From assembly GCA_023433065.1 (NCBI GenBank), contig JAEZET010000004.1, positions 434,001-498,000 of the forward strand: DNA of 64,000 bases, read 5' to 3'. The position numbers and the translations under genes were made by a program. Positions within the stretch are counted from its first letter, which is position 1, and the number at the start of each line of letters is the position of its first letter. Source of the DNA: Cyanobacteria bacterium OH_CBrB_359 (GTDB lineage: Bacteria; Cyanobacteriota; Vampirovibrionia; Gastranaerophilales; Gastranaerophilaceae). The notes under the pieces were generated by a model. It searched no databases. It saw nothing but the letters and a program-made list of their open reading frames with translations, and had not been told where the DNA came from. Shown here in pieces: positions 22,514-32,227 of this stretch.

Positions 22514-24442
22514 TTATTCGTCTTTTTTATTCCAAAAATTCGGGGTTTTATATGCGAATCTGACGTATTTATCAATTTTATTAACCATTTTTCTCGATAA
22601 TCTATAGAGAGACAAAGGTTTTTTAAACATGGACTTGTAAAGATATATTTTGAATTTTTTTTGGGCACTTAAGATATTGACCGGAATCTCAAGCTCATCT
22701 AAATCTGCTTTAATCTCACATTCGTCAGAATTGTTTTTTAATTTTTGAGACATTTCAAAACTAATCCCTGACCTTGAAGCATCTTCCACTATTCCTTCAT
22801 ATTTATTTCCCTTACAATCTTTAAGTATTATTTTTTCTTTTATTTTAACCCTTTGATATTCTCTTTTTTCCGGCTTGTCAAAAACAACTCTTATTGCAAG
22901 CAGTAAGACAAAGATGTTAACTGAATTCCAAAACAAATTAGCGACTATTGCAAGTTTGCTGTAAACCTCTTCAAAAAGCAGGTCATGAATTCCTTGAGCT
23001 TCTGCTGTAATGAGAAGGGCGATAATTAGCAGCAAAACTACTTTATATTTCAGGTTTTTAGATTGAATATTAAGATTTTTGCTTGTAACTGTAAATTTAA
23101 TTTTAGAAAATATTTTAGGTATAAATACGGTACTTAATATGCTACCTATAGTAAATATTGAAGTTATTAAATCATACACATCCGCTAAAATTATATTACC
23201 GGGGTTTATTTTTTTCGTAAAAATAAACGCAAATTTTAGTATGAAGTATGATATCTGGAAAATAAATACCTGATAGAATAGTACCAGCAAAGGTGAAATA
23301 TCAAAAAATAAGAATAATATGGGTGCCAAAAGAAATATTAAGCGGGCAATTGGAGTTAGAAAATACAGCGCACTTGAAAGGTAAAAAAACGCTTGAATAG
23401 GTTTAAGTTGTTTATATAATTTCCAATTTTGAGGATTTAAAAAAATTTGTAAATTCCCTTTAGCCCATCGGCAACGCTGTTTTATATATTCGTCAAAGTT
23501 TGATGCTGCAAGCCCGATTGCCAATGCTCTGTTGTAATAATGAACATGATAACCGTTGGCGTGAAACATCAGACCTACAAGTGAGTCTTCTGTAATCGTT
23601 GTTTCGGGGAAATTTCCTATTGCTTCCAGATGTTTTCTCCTTATTACTATATTTGTTCCGCCGCAAAATGTTGTGCCAAATTCATTCAAACTCGGCTCTA
23701 CTATTTTATAAAAAGTATCCTGTTCATTAGCAAGAAAAGATGGCATATTAAGGTTTTTTTGAAATGCATCAAGGTTACAAAAATACTGAGGAGTTTGTAC
23801 AAGTGCCAATTTTTCATCTGTAAAATTATAAACGGTTTCTCTTAAAAACGTTGAAGTTGGAATGTGGTCTGCATCAAAAATAACTATAAGTTCAGAACCG
23901 GTTTTTTTAAGTGCATTATTAATATTTCCCGCTTTAAATCCTTTGTTATTTTCTCTTGTAATGTAATTGCATCCGAGAATTTCTGTTAATTCTTTGATTT
24001 CCCTCCTTCTGCCGTCATCAAGTACATAAACATGTTTATTTGGATAATCGATATTTTTGCAGGCAGAAATTGTTGTTGATAAAAGGTCAGCTTCTTCATT
24101 ATATGTACAAATAAAAATATCCACGCTTGGGCAGAAATTTTTAAATGTTACAAGTTCTCCTTTATAATATACATCCTTGTAATAGTCATTTTGAAGCTTA
24201 TTTTCTATTTTATTATCATCAAGATTATCCAATGCTAAAAGAATTATGCTGAAATTAGTAAAAACTATAAGAGTCAAAATTTCTGCAAGTAATAGAGTAA
24301 AAGACCAGAATGTAGTAAACGGAGAGGTTAAAAGATTTAATGTAAACATCCATCTCCATACCACATAAATTATACCTGCTATAAGTACAACCGCAAAAAA
24401 TAAAAAAGCATAAATCGATAAAGATCCATTTTTTTTATTCAT
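22514..24442 (-). CDS. bcsA: Cellulose synthase catalytic subunit with PilZ domain
   Basis: 642 residues. It polymerises UDP-glucose to beta-1,4-glucan and extrudes it through its own membrane segments. GT2 motifs are complete: DDG at 142-144, DADH at 190-193, TED at 284-286 and QRCRW at 322-326. A C-terminal PilZ domain has RxxxR (527-531) and DASRSG (554-559), the c-di-GMP signature, so synthesis is probably switched on by c-di-GMP. A longer start at 24475 exists, but the ATG at 24442 has GGAAGGA just upstream and overlaps the GH8 gene by 8 bases, implying coupling. No BcsB subunit is found beside it. Confidence 0.88.
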   Translation of the reverse strand: MNKKNGSLSIYAFLFFAVVLIAGIIYVVWRWMFTLNLLTSPFTTFWSFTLLLAEILTLIVFTNFSIILLALDNLDDNKIENKLQNDYYKDVYYKGELVTFKNFCPSVDIFICTYNEEADLLSTTISACKNIDYPNKHVYVLDDGRRREIKELTEILGCNYITRENNKGFKAGNINNALKKTGSELIVIFDADHIPTSTFLRETVYNFTDEKLALVQTPQYFCNLDAFQKNLNMPSFLANEQDTFYKIVEPSLNEFGTTFCGGTNIVIRRKHLEAIGNFPETTITEDSLVGLMFHANGYHVHYYNRALAIGLAASNFDEYIKQRCRWAKGNLQIFLNPQNWKLYKQLKPIQAFFYLSSALYFLTPIARLIFLLAPILFLFFDISPLLVLFYQVFIFQISYFILKFAFIFTKKINPGNIILADVYDLITSIFTIGSILSTVFIPKIFSKIKFTVTSKNLNIQSKNLKYKVVLLLIIALLITAEAQGIHDLLFEEVYSKLAIVANLFWNSVNIFVLLLAIRVVFDKPEKREYQRVKIKEKIILKDCKGNKYEGIVEDASRSGISFEMSQKLKNNSDECEIKADLDELEIPVNILSAQKKFKIYLYKSMFKKPLSLYRLSRKMVNKIDKYVRFAYKTPNFWNKKDE

Positions 24443-25544
24443 TTTGTCCTTCCATACCGAAAAGGAAACAGCCAAACCATATCAAGTTGGTTGCATAATA
24501 ATCCTTAAGCGTTTTCCAAAATGATGCATCCTCAATTTTGGATAAAACGTCTTCTCTGTAAATCTCATTAGCTATATTTTTATCAAATACAGCCATTGCA
24601 GGAACCAATACGGCAATTGAACCCACGTATTGATTTGTGTCTCTTAGAAGTCCATTTTTTTTATAATTTGTGTATATTATCTTTGAAGTTTCCCACTTAG
24701 CTATAAAAAATTTAGATTTTTCAAGTATTGATAGAGCTCTTGGATCACCTGTCATTTTATAATCTATAAATATTCTTGGGAATACTCTTACCGCATCATA
24801 AGAAAAATCACTTCTGTCAGAGTCTTGTAAAACTATTTCATTATTTTCTATATTAAACCAATTTGGAGGTAAGCCCGTCTTGGTTTTTGAGCAAGCTAAA
24901 TATAAATAATGATATGATGAGTCAACAATTTTGCCCCAATCATGATCTTTGTCATACTTCTGAAAAAGTTTAAAAGCATAAGTAAAAAAATATGAGGGAT
25001 TAATTTCTATTTTTTCCTCTTTTGCCTGCTTAACACCTGGCATAAGCACAATATTAGAATCGATTTTCCTAGTTTCATTTTCCCAAATAGAATTAATTAT
25101 TTTTAAGGCTTCATCAAGATATTTTTTTTCTTTCCATACTTTATGCGCAAGTATTAAAGAAAAGGCAATGTCAACATCAGCATCAGAAGCAGAATTTTCG
25201 TCAAGAATCTTATACTCACCTTTATCGTTTTCTCCCCATAGCCAGCTGAATAAATTATCTTTTCTTTTTAAATTATTGACACTCCAGTTATAGACCAAAT
25301 CAAAGGTCTCTTTATCATTACTGATAACGCTTCTGAGCATCATATATGATTGCCCTTCAGATGTCGTAATATTGCCTCTTCCAGGATCAATAATTCTTCC
25401 ATCCCGGCTCATATATTCTTTTTTATAATCAGAATTGCTTTCCGTAAAATCACTGATACTACCTTCAGAACGTAATCTGGAATTAAAAATGATGATAATT
25501 GTGATAATAGCTACTATGATAAGTGTTATTTTAATTTTAACCAT
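24435..25544 (-). CDS. bcsZ: Glycoside hydrolase family 8 endoglucanase (BcsZ-like)
   Basis: 369 residues with one N-terminal membrane or signal segment (4-20). The proton-donor region TSEGQSYMM gives Glu63. The stretch from Ala119 to Trp137 fits the family 8 signature pattern (A-S-D-A-D...A...W). In cellulose operons this enzyme trims nascent glucan in the periplasm. One base separates its start from the bcsC-like stop, and its end overlaps bcsA, so the three genes are cotranslated. The N-terminal segment is followed by an Asn/Ser/Glu-rich linker. Confidence 0.88.
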   Translation of the reverse strand: MVKIKITLIIVAIITIIIIFNSRLRSEGSISDFTESNSDYKKEYMSRDGRIIDPGRGNITTSEGQSYMMLRSVISNDKETFDLVYNWSVNNLKRKDNLFSWLWGENDKGEYKILDENSASDADVDIAFSLILAHKVWKEKKYLDEALKIINSIWENETRKIDSNIVLMPGVKQAKEEKIEINPSYFFTYAFKLFQKYDKDHDWGKIVDSSYHYLYLACSKTKTGLPPNWFNIENNEIVLQDSDRSDFSYDAVRVFPRIFIDYKMTGDPRALSILEKSKFFIAKWETSKIIYTNYKKNGLLRDTNQYVGSIAVLVPAMAVFDKNIANEIYREDVLSKIEDASFWKTLKDYYATNLIWFGCFLFGMEGQNE

Positions 25545-25545
25545 A

Positions 25546-28500
25546 TTAAAACCTTTTTATTAATAAATTGAACAAAAATAAGTGACGTTGTACTGCTGCA
25601 TAGTTATAATATTGGTATTCAAGCTTTACCCCGACATGGTCATTTATGTTGTAAAGACCGTTTACTGCAACCCCCCATATGGCATTATATTGGTTAGGTC
25701 TAAATGCTGCTTGTCCGCCTGCAAAACCCCTTAATTCATACACAAGGCGAGAATTTTTTGTTTGTCCGTTAAATTTTAAATTTAAATTATCGGCAGTAAA
25801 AAATCCTGGACTCCAATACCCTCCAAATAAATCACCCAAACTGTTATATATTTTCAGAAGGTTATGTTCGTAGGCAGCGTTATAAGAAACAATATCTGCC
25901 GATATTTTTTGTATCCAGCGGTTTTCATTATTATTATAAAGAATTTTCCCCGCTCCTATCATACCTTCTAAATAAGGATTATTCGGCAAATTTTGTCCGC
26001 CCATGGTTCCTAAACCTGCTCTACCAAAAGAATAGAATTGTTTTGGGTGTCTTGCCTCATATTCTAAATAGATTTTATTATCAGGCACTTGACCTGTAAA
26101 CTTGCCGTCAACATAAAGCCCCACTGCTGAAAGATAAGATTGAATTACGTTATCTCTTTTAAAACCGAGTTTTAAGTTAAAATCATCATTAAAATAATAT
26201 TTAATCCAGCTGTCGGTATTTGCCATTTGTCCATGGTCTTGAAACATTTTTATTCCGGCATTTGCCTTAAAAGCAATTTTTTCGCTGGGTCTTCCTTCGG
26301 CTCCTACTTTAACTTCATTAGTAGTATTGTCATATTGGAAACCATAAACTTCACCTGAAGAGTAAATAAAAATGTTATAGTCAATATTTAAGTTGATATT
26401 TTTGTCGATATATTTTGAAAGATGGATTCCTGCTTGATTGTAGTCCAATTTAAACAATTGATCCAATTCTTGTATTAATAGAGAATAATTTGGATTAAAA
26501 ACAACGGCTTCTTCTTTTTTTATTTTATATTTTAGCTCTTTTGACTTATTGTCATTATTGTTTTGAATAGATTCTCCTGCATCGGAGTACATTCCCAAAT
26601 CATAGTAACTTTCTGCTTTTGCTAAATTTGTTTTCTCATCACTAAACGGCAATTTTTTTATTTCTTCAATTACTTTTATATTATCTCCATTGGCTTTGTA
26701 GCTATATATTACTCCCATATTGGCATCTTTGTGCTCAGGGTTTTGAGCTAAGATGTTTTTAAATATTTTTCTTGATTTTTTCAGTTCTTTTTTATCAAGC
26801 GCCAAATAGCCAAGTCCCATTTGAGCATTGATGTTAGCTGAATTTTTTGAAAGGATATAATCATATAAATTTTCGGCATTAAAATAATCTTTTGATAATC
26901 TGTAACTTTCTGCCAGCTTTAGCAAAAGGGATTCATTATCTGAATCAAACTCAAGAGCTTCTTTATAGTAATAAGCGGCTTTATTGTATTTTTTATTTTT
27001 ATACGCTATATCACCTTGAATGATATAACCTTCTTTTGTTTTAAGCAGATCATTATCTTTTGCTATTATGTATGCTTCATTAATCTTTTCATTGCTGAGC
27101 AAAACAGTTAAATACAGCTGTGTAATTTCTGTATCCTTATCGGGAGATTTATAGAGGTTTTCAAGTATATGTTCAGCCCCGTCTGTATTATTGGTCGCAA
27201 GATAGAGGTTTGCAAGAGTCATTAAATACTCTTTTTTAGGATAGGATTGAGTTAGAGTTTTATACGTGTTAGCAGCATTTTCAAAGTCTTTTTTTATTGA
27301 GAGTAAATCTCCCCTGGTCTTTAAGAGAAGCTCGGAATTCGGGTCTTTTTCAAGGGCTTTTTCCACATAAATAAATGCTCTATCCCAGTCTTTTTGAGCC
27401 ATTGAATAGCCTAAAGCTTTGTTTATGAATTCAGAATTATTGTTTGTTTCAATAATTAATTGGTCGAGAACTTTTAGTGCAGACTCATAATCTGAGGTTT
27501 TAAAATATGCATAGGCTAAAATGTCTTTATATTTTACGGATAAAAGCGGTTTTTTTGATTTTTTATTATTTAATTTTTCAAGATAAATTATCGCATTTTT
27601 GTAGTCATTCTGCTCAAGAGCTATATCAGCTCTAAGTTTTATCATTTTAGAATCATTAGGTTTTCTTTTTAAAATTTCATCAAGGAGTCTTTGTGCCGTT
27701 TTAAAGTTTTTTTGGGATAATGCCTTATACATTAATTCTTCTTTTGTCGGAATATGCTTTTTATATATTTTAGGGGTTAAGGTTGGAGTTTTTGTTTGAG
27801 GTGGAATAGTTGTAGTTTTTATTGTGCTATCCACTCCTTCAACTTTTACATCCGGAGGAATAGATACAATTCTTTCTTGTTCCTTTATTTCTTTTTTTAT
27901 TTCGTAAGGGTTTTTAATTTTCCCTTTAGGGTTTAAAAGATATAGGGCATAGGCATGGCTGTTTTTTATGTGTTCACTCCTGTTTCCTGCTATCATTATT
28001 GCTTCGTAGATTTTACTGGCTTTGTAATAAGCACCCGTTCTTATGTAAAATGCTCCTAATCTGTCTTTTATCCCGGTGTTATCAGGATACATTGCCGAAA
28101 ACTTAATAAGGAAAGTTTCTTCAAGTTTGGTCTTTCCTGTTTTTTGAGCTATATCAAGTATTTTTTTTATAATTTCAACATCTTTTGGATCAAATTGATG
28201 ATATCGGAGGTAATAACCTATTATATTTTGATTGCTTTGAGTATTTTCGTATGCTTTTATACAAGAAGATAGTTGATTTTTTTTCAGGCTGTTTATTTTA
28301 AATTGAGAACAAAGTAATTTTGCGTTTCCCCAGCTTCCTTTATTTGTAAATGAATTTATAAGTTCAAGCTTCAGGTTATTTTGTTGAGTTTGGCTTAGCC
28401 TTTTATCTTGCGGAATCAGTTTTAATTGAGGTATTTCAAGTCTATTGTTTCTTATTTGAGTAAGATATTTTTCATATAAATAAGTATTTTTATTTGTCAG

Positions 28501-28773
28501 TAAGTAGAGTTTATCATATAACAAAATTGCTTTATCGAAATATTTTCTTCTGGTGCAAAACTCTGCATAATGCCTTACGGCAGATTCGTCATTCGGATAA
28601 TAATAAAGTAATTTTTCATACAAATGAAAGGCTGATTTATCATTTTTTCGTTTTTCAGCCTGTAGCGCATCTTGAATAAATTGCTGCTTGTAATCTCTCT
28701 TTAGTAAAAGTGCCTGAGAAGGCAGAAAGTTAAACAAGTAGAAAAATAACAATATAATTGTAAGTTTCCTCAT
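25546..28773 (-). CDS. bcsC: BcsC-like TPR and outer-membrane exporter
   Basis: 1075 residues. A signal peptide (about 1-22) is followed by TPR repeats through about residue 770 (examples: NESLLLKLAESYRLSKDYF, INAQMGLGYLALDKKEL). The C-terminal 290 residues are beta-barrel-like and end in phenylalanine, as outer-membrane proteins do. The barrel holds GGYWSPGFF, resembling the GGYFSPQ motif of BcsC. A Pro/Thr-rich linker at about 300-340 divides two TPR blocks. It guides glucan across the periplasm and outer membrane. PgaA-type exporters share this design, but the bcsA and bcsZ neighbours decide for cellulose. First gene of the operon. No good Shine-Dalgarno sequence is visible. Confidence 0.82.
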   Translation of the reverse strand: MRKLTIILLFFYLFNFLPSQALLLKRDYKQQFIQDALQAEKRKNDKSAFHLYEKLLYYYPNDESAVRHYAEFCTRRKYFDKAILLYDKLYLLTNKNTYLYEKYLTQIRNNRLEIPQLKLIPQDKRLSQTQQNNLKLELINSFTNKGSWGNAKLLCSQFKINSLKKNQLSSCIKAYENTQSNQNIIGYYLRYHQFDPKDVEIIKKILDIAQKTGKTKLEETFLIKFSAMYPDNTGIKDRLGAFYIRTGAYYKASKIYEAIMIAGNRSEHIKNSHAYALYLLNPKGKIKNPYEIKKEIKEQERIVSIPPDVKVEGVDSTIKTTTIPPQTKTPTLTPKIYKKHIPTKEELMYKALSQKNFKTAQRLLDEILKRKPNDSKMIKLRADIALEQNDYKNAIIYLEKLNNKKSKKPLLSVKYKDILAYAYFKTSDYESALKVLDQLIIETNNNSEFINKALGYSMAQKDWDRAFIYVEKALEKDPNSELLLKTRGDLLSIKKDFENAANTYKTLTQSYPKKEYLMTLANLYLATNNTDGAEHILENLYKSPDKDTEITQLYLTVLLSNEKINEAYIIAKDNDLLKTKEGYIIQGDIAYKNKKYNKAAYYYKEALEFDSDNESLLLKLAESYRLSKDYFNAENLYDYILSKNSANINAQMGLGYLALDKKELKKSRKIFKNILAQNPEHKDANMGVIYSYKANGDNIKVIEEIKKLPFSDEKTNLAKAESYYDLGMYSDAGESIQNNNDNKSKELKYKIKKEEAVVFNPNYSLLIQELDQLFKLDYNQAGIHLSKYIDKNINLNIDYNIFIYSSGEVYGFQYDNTTNEVKVGAEGRPSEKIAFKANAGIKMFQDHGQMANTDSWIKYYFNDDFNLKLGFKRDNVIQSYLSAVGLYVDGKFTGQVPDNKIYLEYEARHPKQFYSFGRAGLGTMGGQNLPNNPYLEGMIGAGKILYNNNENRWIQKISADIVSYNAAYEHNLLKIYNSLGDLFGGYWSPGFFTADNLNLKFNGQTKNSRLVYELRGFAGGQAAFRPNQYNAIWGVAVNGLYNINDHVGVKLEYQYYNYAAVQRHLFLFNLLIKRF

Positions 28774-28833
28774 TCCTATAAATCATGCCTTCTGTCAGTC
28801 GTGTTTATAGTATGAAAAATCAATATTTATTAC

Positions 28834-28843
28834 ATTGTACAAT
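28834..28843. promoter_or_regulatory. Short palindrome in front of the cellulose operon
   Basis: ATTGTACAAT, a perfect 10-base palindrome about 60 bases upstream of the bcsC-like start. It is in a sensible place for a regulator of the operon but could be chance. Confidence 0.25.
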
Positions 28844-28876
28844 TTACTATTTTATTATTTGTCATAGGTGCTAACT

Positions 28877-31177
28877 CTAAACATAAGGTTTATTTTGATT
28901 TGGAAAAGAAATATTTATAGCAATATTTTTAGATTCATTACTTTCAACAAATATTTTACCTTTAAGTTTTTCAATAATTTTTTTAGCAATGCTCAGTCCT
29001 AAGTTAATACTTTTTGTTTCATCAATATCTGTATCAAGCGCTTTAAAGGTATCAAATATTTGAGTTTTAGTATCATCTGAGAGATTTTTGTTGAAGAGCT
29101 CTATAGTAAAGTTAACCGTAGAATTTTCCTGTTGCGATTTCATAATTATCAGACTGTTTTCCGGAATAGTCCTAATAAGGTCAATTAAAATATTAAAAAA
29201 ACTTTGTTTAAATAAATCATAATCAGCTTCTATATATATTTTGGCAGTCATGTTTTCTAATTTTATATTTTTATTCAGTGTAAATACTTTTAAAGAGTTA
29301 ACAATTTTATTTATGATTTTATCTGTTTCTATATCTTCATACACAGGATTTAATCCTTCAGATTCTATTTGCCCCAAAATCCTTATGTTATTTCGAAGCT
29401 CAAGTAATTGTAGAGTATTTTTTTGTACACAATCAAAACATTCATCCTGCCCTCCTGATATATGATTTTTTGTTAAAGCTTCAGAAAAAACAATAATATT
29501 GCTTAATGCATTGACCAGGTCTGTTGAAATGTTTTTAATAAATTCAGTTTTCTGCACTATAGATACTTGAGCTTTCAGGTAGAGTTCTGAATGATACAAT
29601 GCCATTGAGGCCCGATTACACAAATGCCTCATTCTATTTATCTCATCAGAAGAAAGTTCTACAGCATTTTGAGTGAATGCAATACAAAAATAGCCCAGCA
29701 ATTTTTCTTTGTATGTAGCAGGAATATTATAACAGGCATTAATATTGGCACTTCTAAATATTGATAAATAACTTTCGCTGCTTGGGTTTTCTTCAATATA
29801 GCGTTTAATGTTATTTATCAATATTTCTTGATTTTTAAGTAAAGGCTTTGTAAATTCGTAATTTGTGCCATTGAACCAGTCATTTCCTATAAAACTATAC
29901 TCATTTTGCTCGGACAAATACTCGGCTTTTTCTTTGATTGTTAAAAAAGAATTGCTGATCTCGTCATATTCAGAAAAGAAAACGATATTAGCTTTAAAAT
30001 ATTTACCAATACTACCGACAAAGAGATTTAATATTGATTCTTTATCAAATGTATTTTTTAATATTTCAACAATATGACTGCTGATTTTTTCCCTCTCTGC
30101 CTGAATTTTAGTAAAATCATACAATTTGGCCTGATATAATCCCATCGCAATCTGGTTGGAAATAGAAGAAATCAGTCTTATTTCTTCATCGCTTATGTAG
30201 TGTTCTTTTTTTACGTAATGTATAGCTATACACCCTAGTAGTTCATTAAAATGATACAGTGGATAAACAAAAGCAGATTTTACATTAAACTTTTCAATTG
30301 CCTCTTTTTCTAAATTCAAATTTTCCTCTTCAGAATTCATAAGTATTTCTTTGTTGTTGATTATGAAAGGCTGACTATTTTTTATAGCATTAACAAAGTT
30401 CGGAACAAATTTGTGAGAATCAAATCCTTTAAGACTTAATATATCTTCAGACGAGAGATATTCGTATTGGATATCTTTAAATTTATCTTTTTCTTTATCA
30501 TATTCAATAATAGCGCATCTGTCTGCATTAAGAGCTTTTCCTATGGTATTTACTATACTTTCTTCAACTTGTGCTGTATCAAGAGAACTTCTTATAACAT
30601 CAATGATTTTTCTATAAATGGATTTTTTTTTGCTGTTTTCAATCAATTTAAAATTTTTATATGCAATCTCAGAAATTGTTTTACTGATAACAGAAAAAAG
30701 TTCTATGGTATTTTGAATTTGTTCAGGAGAAACAATTTTTACTTTTCGAAGTTCTTTTATATATTCCTCTTCGTCATAATCTTGTTCCCGTGCAAAGTTT
30801 CTGAAAAAATTTTCATCGGGCTTTTCAGTAAATACTTGTCCGCCAATAATTGTGCCGATTTTTTTTTCTTTTATTTTTATAGGAATTGCAAATATTGTTA
30901 GTCCCATGTAACATTTAATAATTTGTGGAGAATTTGATTTTATGGCAAGGCTTGAAACTAACAAATCCGATTCTATACATTTTGTGAGCGTATAAGGAAA
31001 ACTCCGCTGAAATTTTGTACAAAAATCGCAATAATTGCTGGGTTTTGTTAAGGGGGTTGTTTCATCAAATACAATACTTGCCATTCCTACCGCTTTTGCA
31101 ATAGAATCTTGTATTTTTTGTAAAAGTTTAATTTCTATAAGATTAGTGAGTTTTAGTTTTTCGCCTTCCACAAACAC
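28877..31177 (-). CDS. PocR-GAF-GAF sensor with degenerate histidine-kinase core
   Basis: 766 residues. A PocR-type ligand-binding domain (about 5-165) has cysteine pairs YCDFC and KCIESD, and FAIPIKIKEKKIG. Two GAF domains follow (about 190-350 and 365-530). The last 220 residues have the layout of a DHp plus HATPase unit, but the H-box is NISTDLVNAL with Thr552 where the phospho-accepting His should be. The N-box has NILIDLI (Asp666 for the second Asn), and the G1 Asp-x-Gly is not visible. The G2-like INLGLSIAKK is kept. It is therefore probably an allosteric pseudokinase. No signal peptide, so cytoplasmic. The GTG start at 31177 has AGGAG eight bases upstream. It lies directly before the cellulose operon on the same strand. 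Confidence 0.75.
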   Translation of the reverse strand: MFVEGEKLKLTNLIEIKLLQKIQDSIAKAVGMASIVFDETTPLTKPSNYCDFCTKFQRSFPYTLTKCIESDLLVSSLAIKSNSPQIIKCYMGLTIFAIPIKIKEKKIGTIIGGQVFTEKPDENFFRNFAREQDYDEEEYIKELRKVKIVSPEQIQNTIELFSVISKTISEIAYKNFKLIENSKKKSIYRKIIDVIRSSLDTAQVEESIVNTIGKALNADRCAIIEYDKEKDKFKDIQYEYLSSEDILSLKGFDSHKFVPNFVNAIKNSQPFIINNKEILMNSEEENLNLEKEAIEKFNVKSAFVYPLYHFNELLGCIAIHYVKKEHYISDEEIRLISSISNQIAMGLYQAKLYDFTKIQAEREKISSHIVEILKNTFDKESILNLFVGSIGKYFKANIVFFSEYDEISNSFLTIKEKAEYLSEQNEYSFIGNDWFNGTNYEFTKPLLKNQEILINNIKRYIEENPSSESYLSIFRSANINACYNIPATYKEKLLGYFCIAFTQNAVELSSDEINRMRHLCNRASMALYHSELYLKAQVSIVQKTEFIKNISTDLVNALSNIIVFSEALTKNHISGGQDECFDCVQKNTLQLLELRNNIRILGQIESEGLNPVYEDIETDKIINKIVNSLKVFTLNKNIKLENMTAKIYIEADYDLFKQSFFNILIDLIRTIPENSLIIMKSQQENSTVNFTIELFNKNLSDDTKTQIFDTFKALDTDIDETKSINLGLSIAKKIIEKLKGKIFVESNESKNIAINISFPNQNKPYV

Positions 31178-31316
31178 AATAAAAGCTCCTAAATAGTATT
31201 TTAACTAACATTACTTGATAAATATAATTGCATAAATATCGAATTTGAAACTCCAATTGGCTATTATTTTAAATCAATTTAGTTTAAAATATTATAGTAT
31301 TATAATGGGTGATACT

Positions 31317-31859
31317 ATGATAAATAAGTTAAATAAATTTAGTGCATTTTCTCTCGCAGAAGTTCTTATAACGCTGGTTGTTATTGGGGTTATTGCCGCA
31401 TTAGTTATCCCTCTGGGCTTGCATAACAATCATAAGCAAGAGTATGAAGTGTCTTTAAAAAAAGCAATATCAAAATTAAATCAGGCATTATTATTACAGT
31501 ATGCGATAGAAGGCACAAGAGTATCCGATTATGCTACAGCAGAGGAAGTAATTGACAATATTTTTATGAAAAGAATGTCTGTTATAAAGACCACAGTGAA
31601 TTATACGGGGTGGCCTGCCGGAAAAGTTTTCTATACCGCAGACGGGCAAAAATTTTGTGTGTATGGAGCCAAAGGAACTTGCACTCCTGATGGAACCGAA
31701 CCTTGTTTTTCAATATATTTGGATGTGAACGGCGAAAAAAGACCAAATAAATATACCGATGATACTATAAATCCTCAAGATATATATGAAGCAACTTTAT
31801 ATGCTTCAAGAGTGCTTCCCATCCAAGCTGCAGAGGGATTAATTTATAATAGTCACTAA
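31317..31859 (+). CDS. Prepilin-type (type IV pilin / pseudopilin-like) protein
   Basis: 180 residues from the ATG at 31317; an upstream reading to 31245 is possible but runs through promoter-like AT sequence. The leader NKFSAFSLAEVLITL shows the conserved Phe at +1 and Glu at +5, with Ala instead of Gly before the cleavage site, and a hydrophobic helix follows. The mature part has pseudopilin-style helices, then KVFYTADGQKFCVYG with cysteines (KFC, GTC, EPC) probably forming disulfides, consistent with the VKOR-DsbA gene in this genome. No pilus assembly genes are nearby. Confidence 0.8.
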   Translation: MINKLNKFSAFSLAEVLITLVVIGVIAALVIPLGLHNNHKQEYEVSLKKAISKLNQALLLQYAIEGTRVSDYATAEEVIDNIFMKRMSVIKTTVNYTGWPAGKVFYTADGQKFCVYGAKGTCTPDGTEPCFSIYLDVNGEKRPNKYTDDTINPQDIYEATLYASRVLPIQAAEGLIYNSH

Positions 31860-32122
31860 AAGACTTATAATCCTTAATATATCAAAATGCTAATATTGTA
31901 AAAAATCCTTTAGATTCAGAAAAATATAAAGTTTTAAATTAAGAAGTTACGGATATTAGGATACTTTATTTGCATATTAATAAATTCGATTACTTAAAAA
32001 GCCTTTCAAGCATGTTATTATAGTCATCTTGAGATTTTTATTGTAGTTATTAATACAATTTCCTATAAATTTTTGTTAATATAACTTAATTCTCATAAAC
32101 AAAAATGACAATTTTGGAATCG

Positions 32123-32141
32123 ATATATACTTTGTATATAT
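32123..32141. promoter_or_regulatory. Candidate operator, copy 2 of a repeated palindrome
   Basis: ATATATAC-TTT-GTATATAT, a perfect 8-bp inverted repeat with a 3-base centre. It shares TATATACTTTGTATA (15 bases) with the element upstream of the RHH gene at 6219-6235. Confidence 0.45.
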
Positions 32142-32158
32142 AGCAAGGATTCAAAATA

Positions 32159-32227
32159 ATGAGAAGATTTTTAAATTTTATAAATCGTAAAAAAAGATTT
32201 ACCGCAATGGTGCTTATTAATTTATAA
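32159..32227 (+). CDS. Possible 22-residue basic peptide ORF
   Basis: ATG at 32159 with AAGGA nine bases upstream, 22 codons and a TAA at 32225. The product starts MRRFLNFINRKKRFTAMV: basic, then hydrophobic. The segment KKRFTA resembles the start of prepilin leaders (F-x-A before the cleavage site), so it may be a broken prepilin gene instead of a working peptide. Position right behind the palindrome supports expression; its short length argues caution. Confidence 0.3.
   Translation: MRRFLNFINRKKRFTAMVLINL

Noticed and set aside
24443..24475. Longer start for bcsA
   Set aside because: The ATG at 24442 has a good Shine-Dalgarno; the longer version would overlap the GH8 gene by 41 bases.
30467..30901. 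144-codon frame antisense to the PocR/GAF protein
   Set aside because: Lies wholly inside a well-supported gene in the opposite strand and reads as Phe/Ile-rich low complexity.
31245..31316. Longer start for the prepilin gene
   Set aside because: Would add 24 residues before a standard prepilin leader and runs through a TATAAT-like promoter segment.
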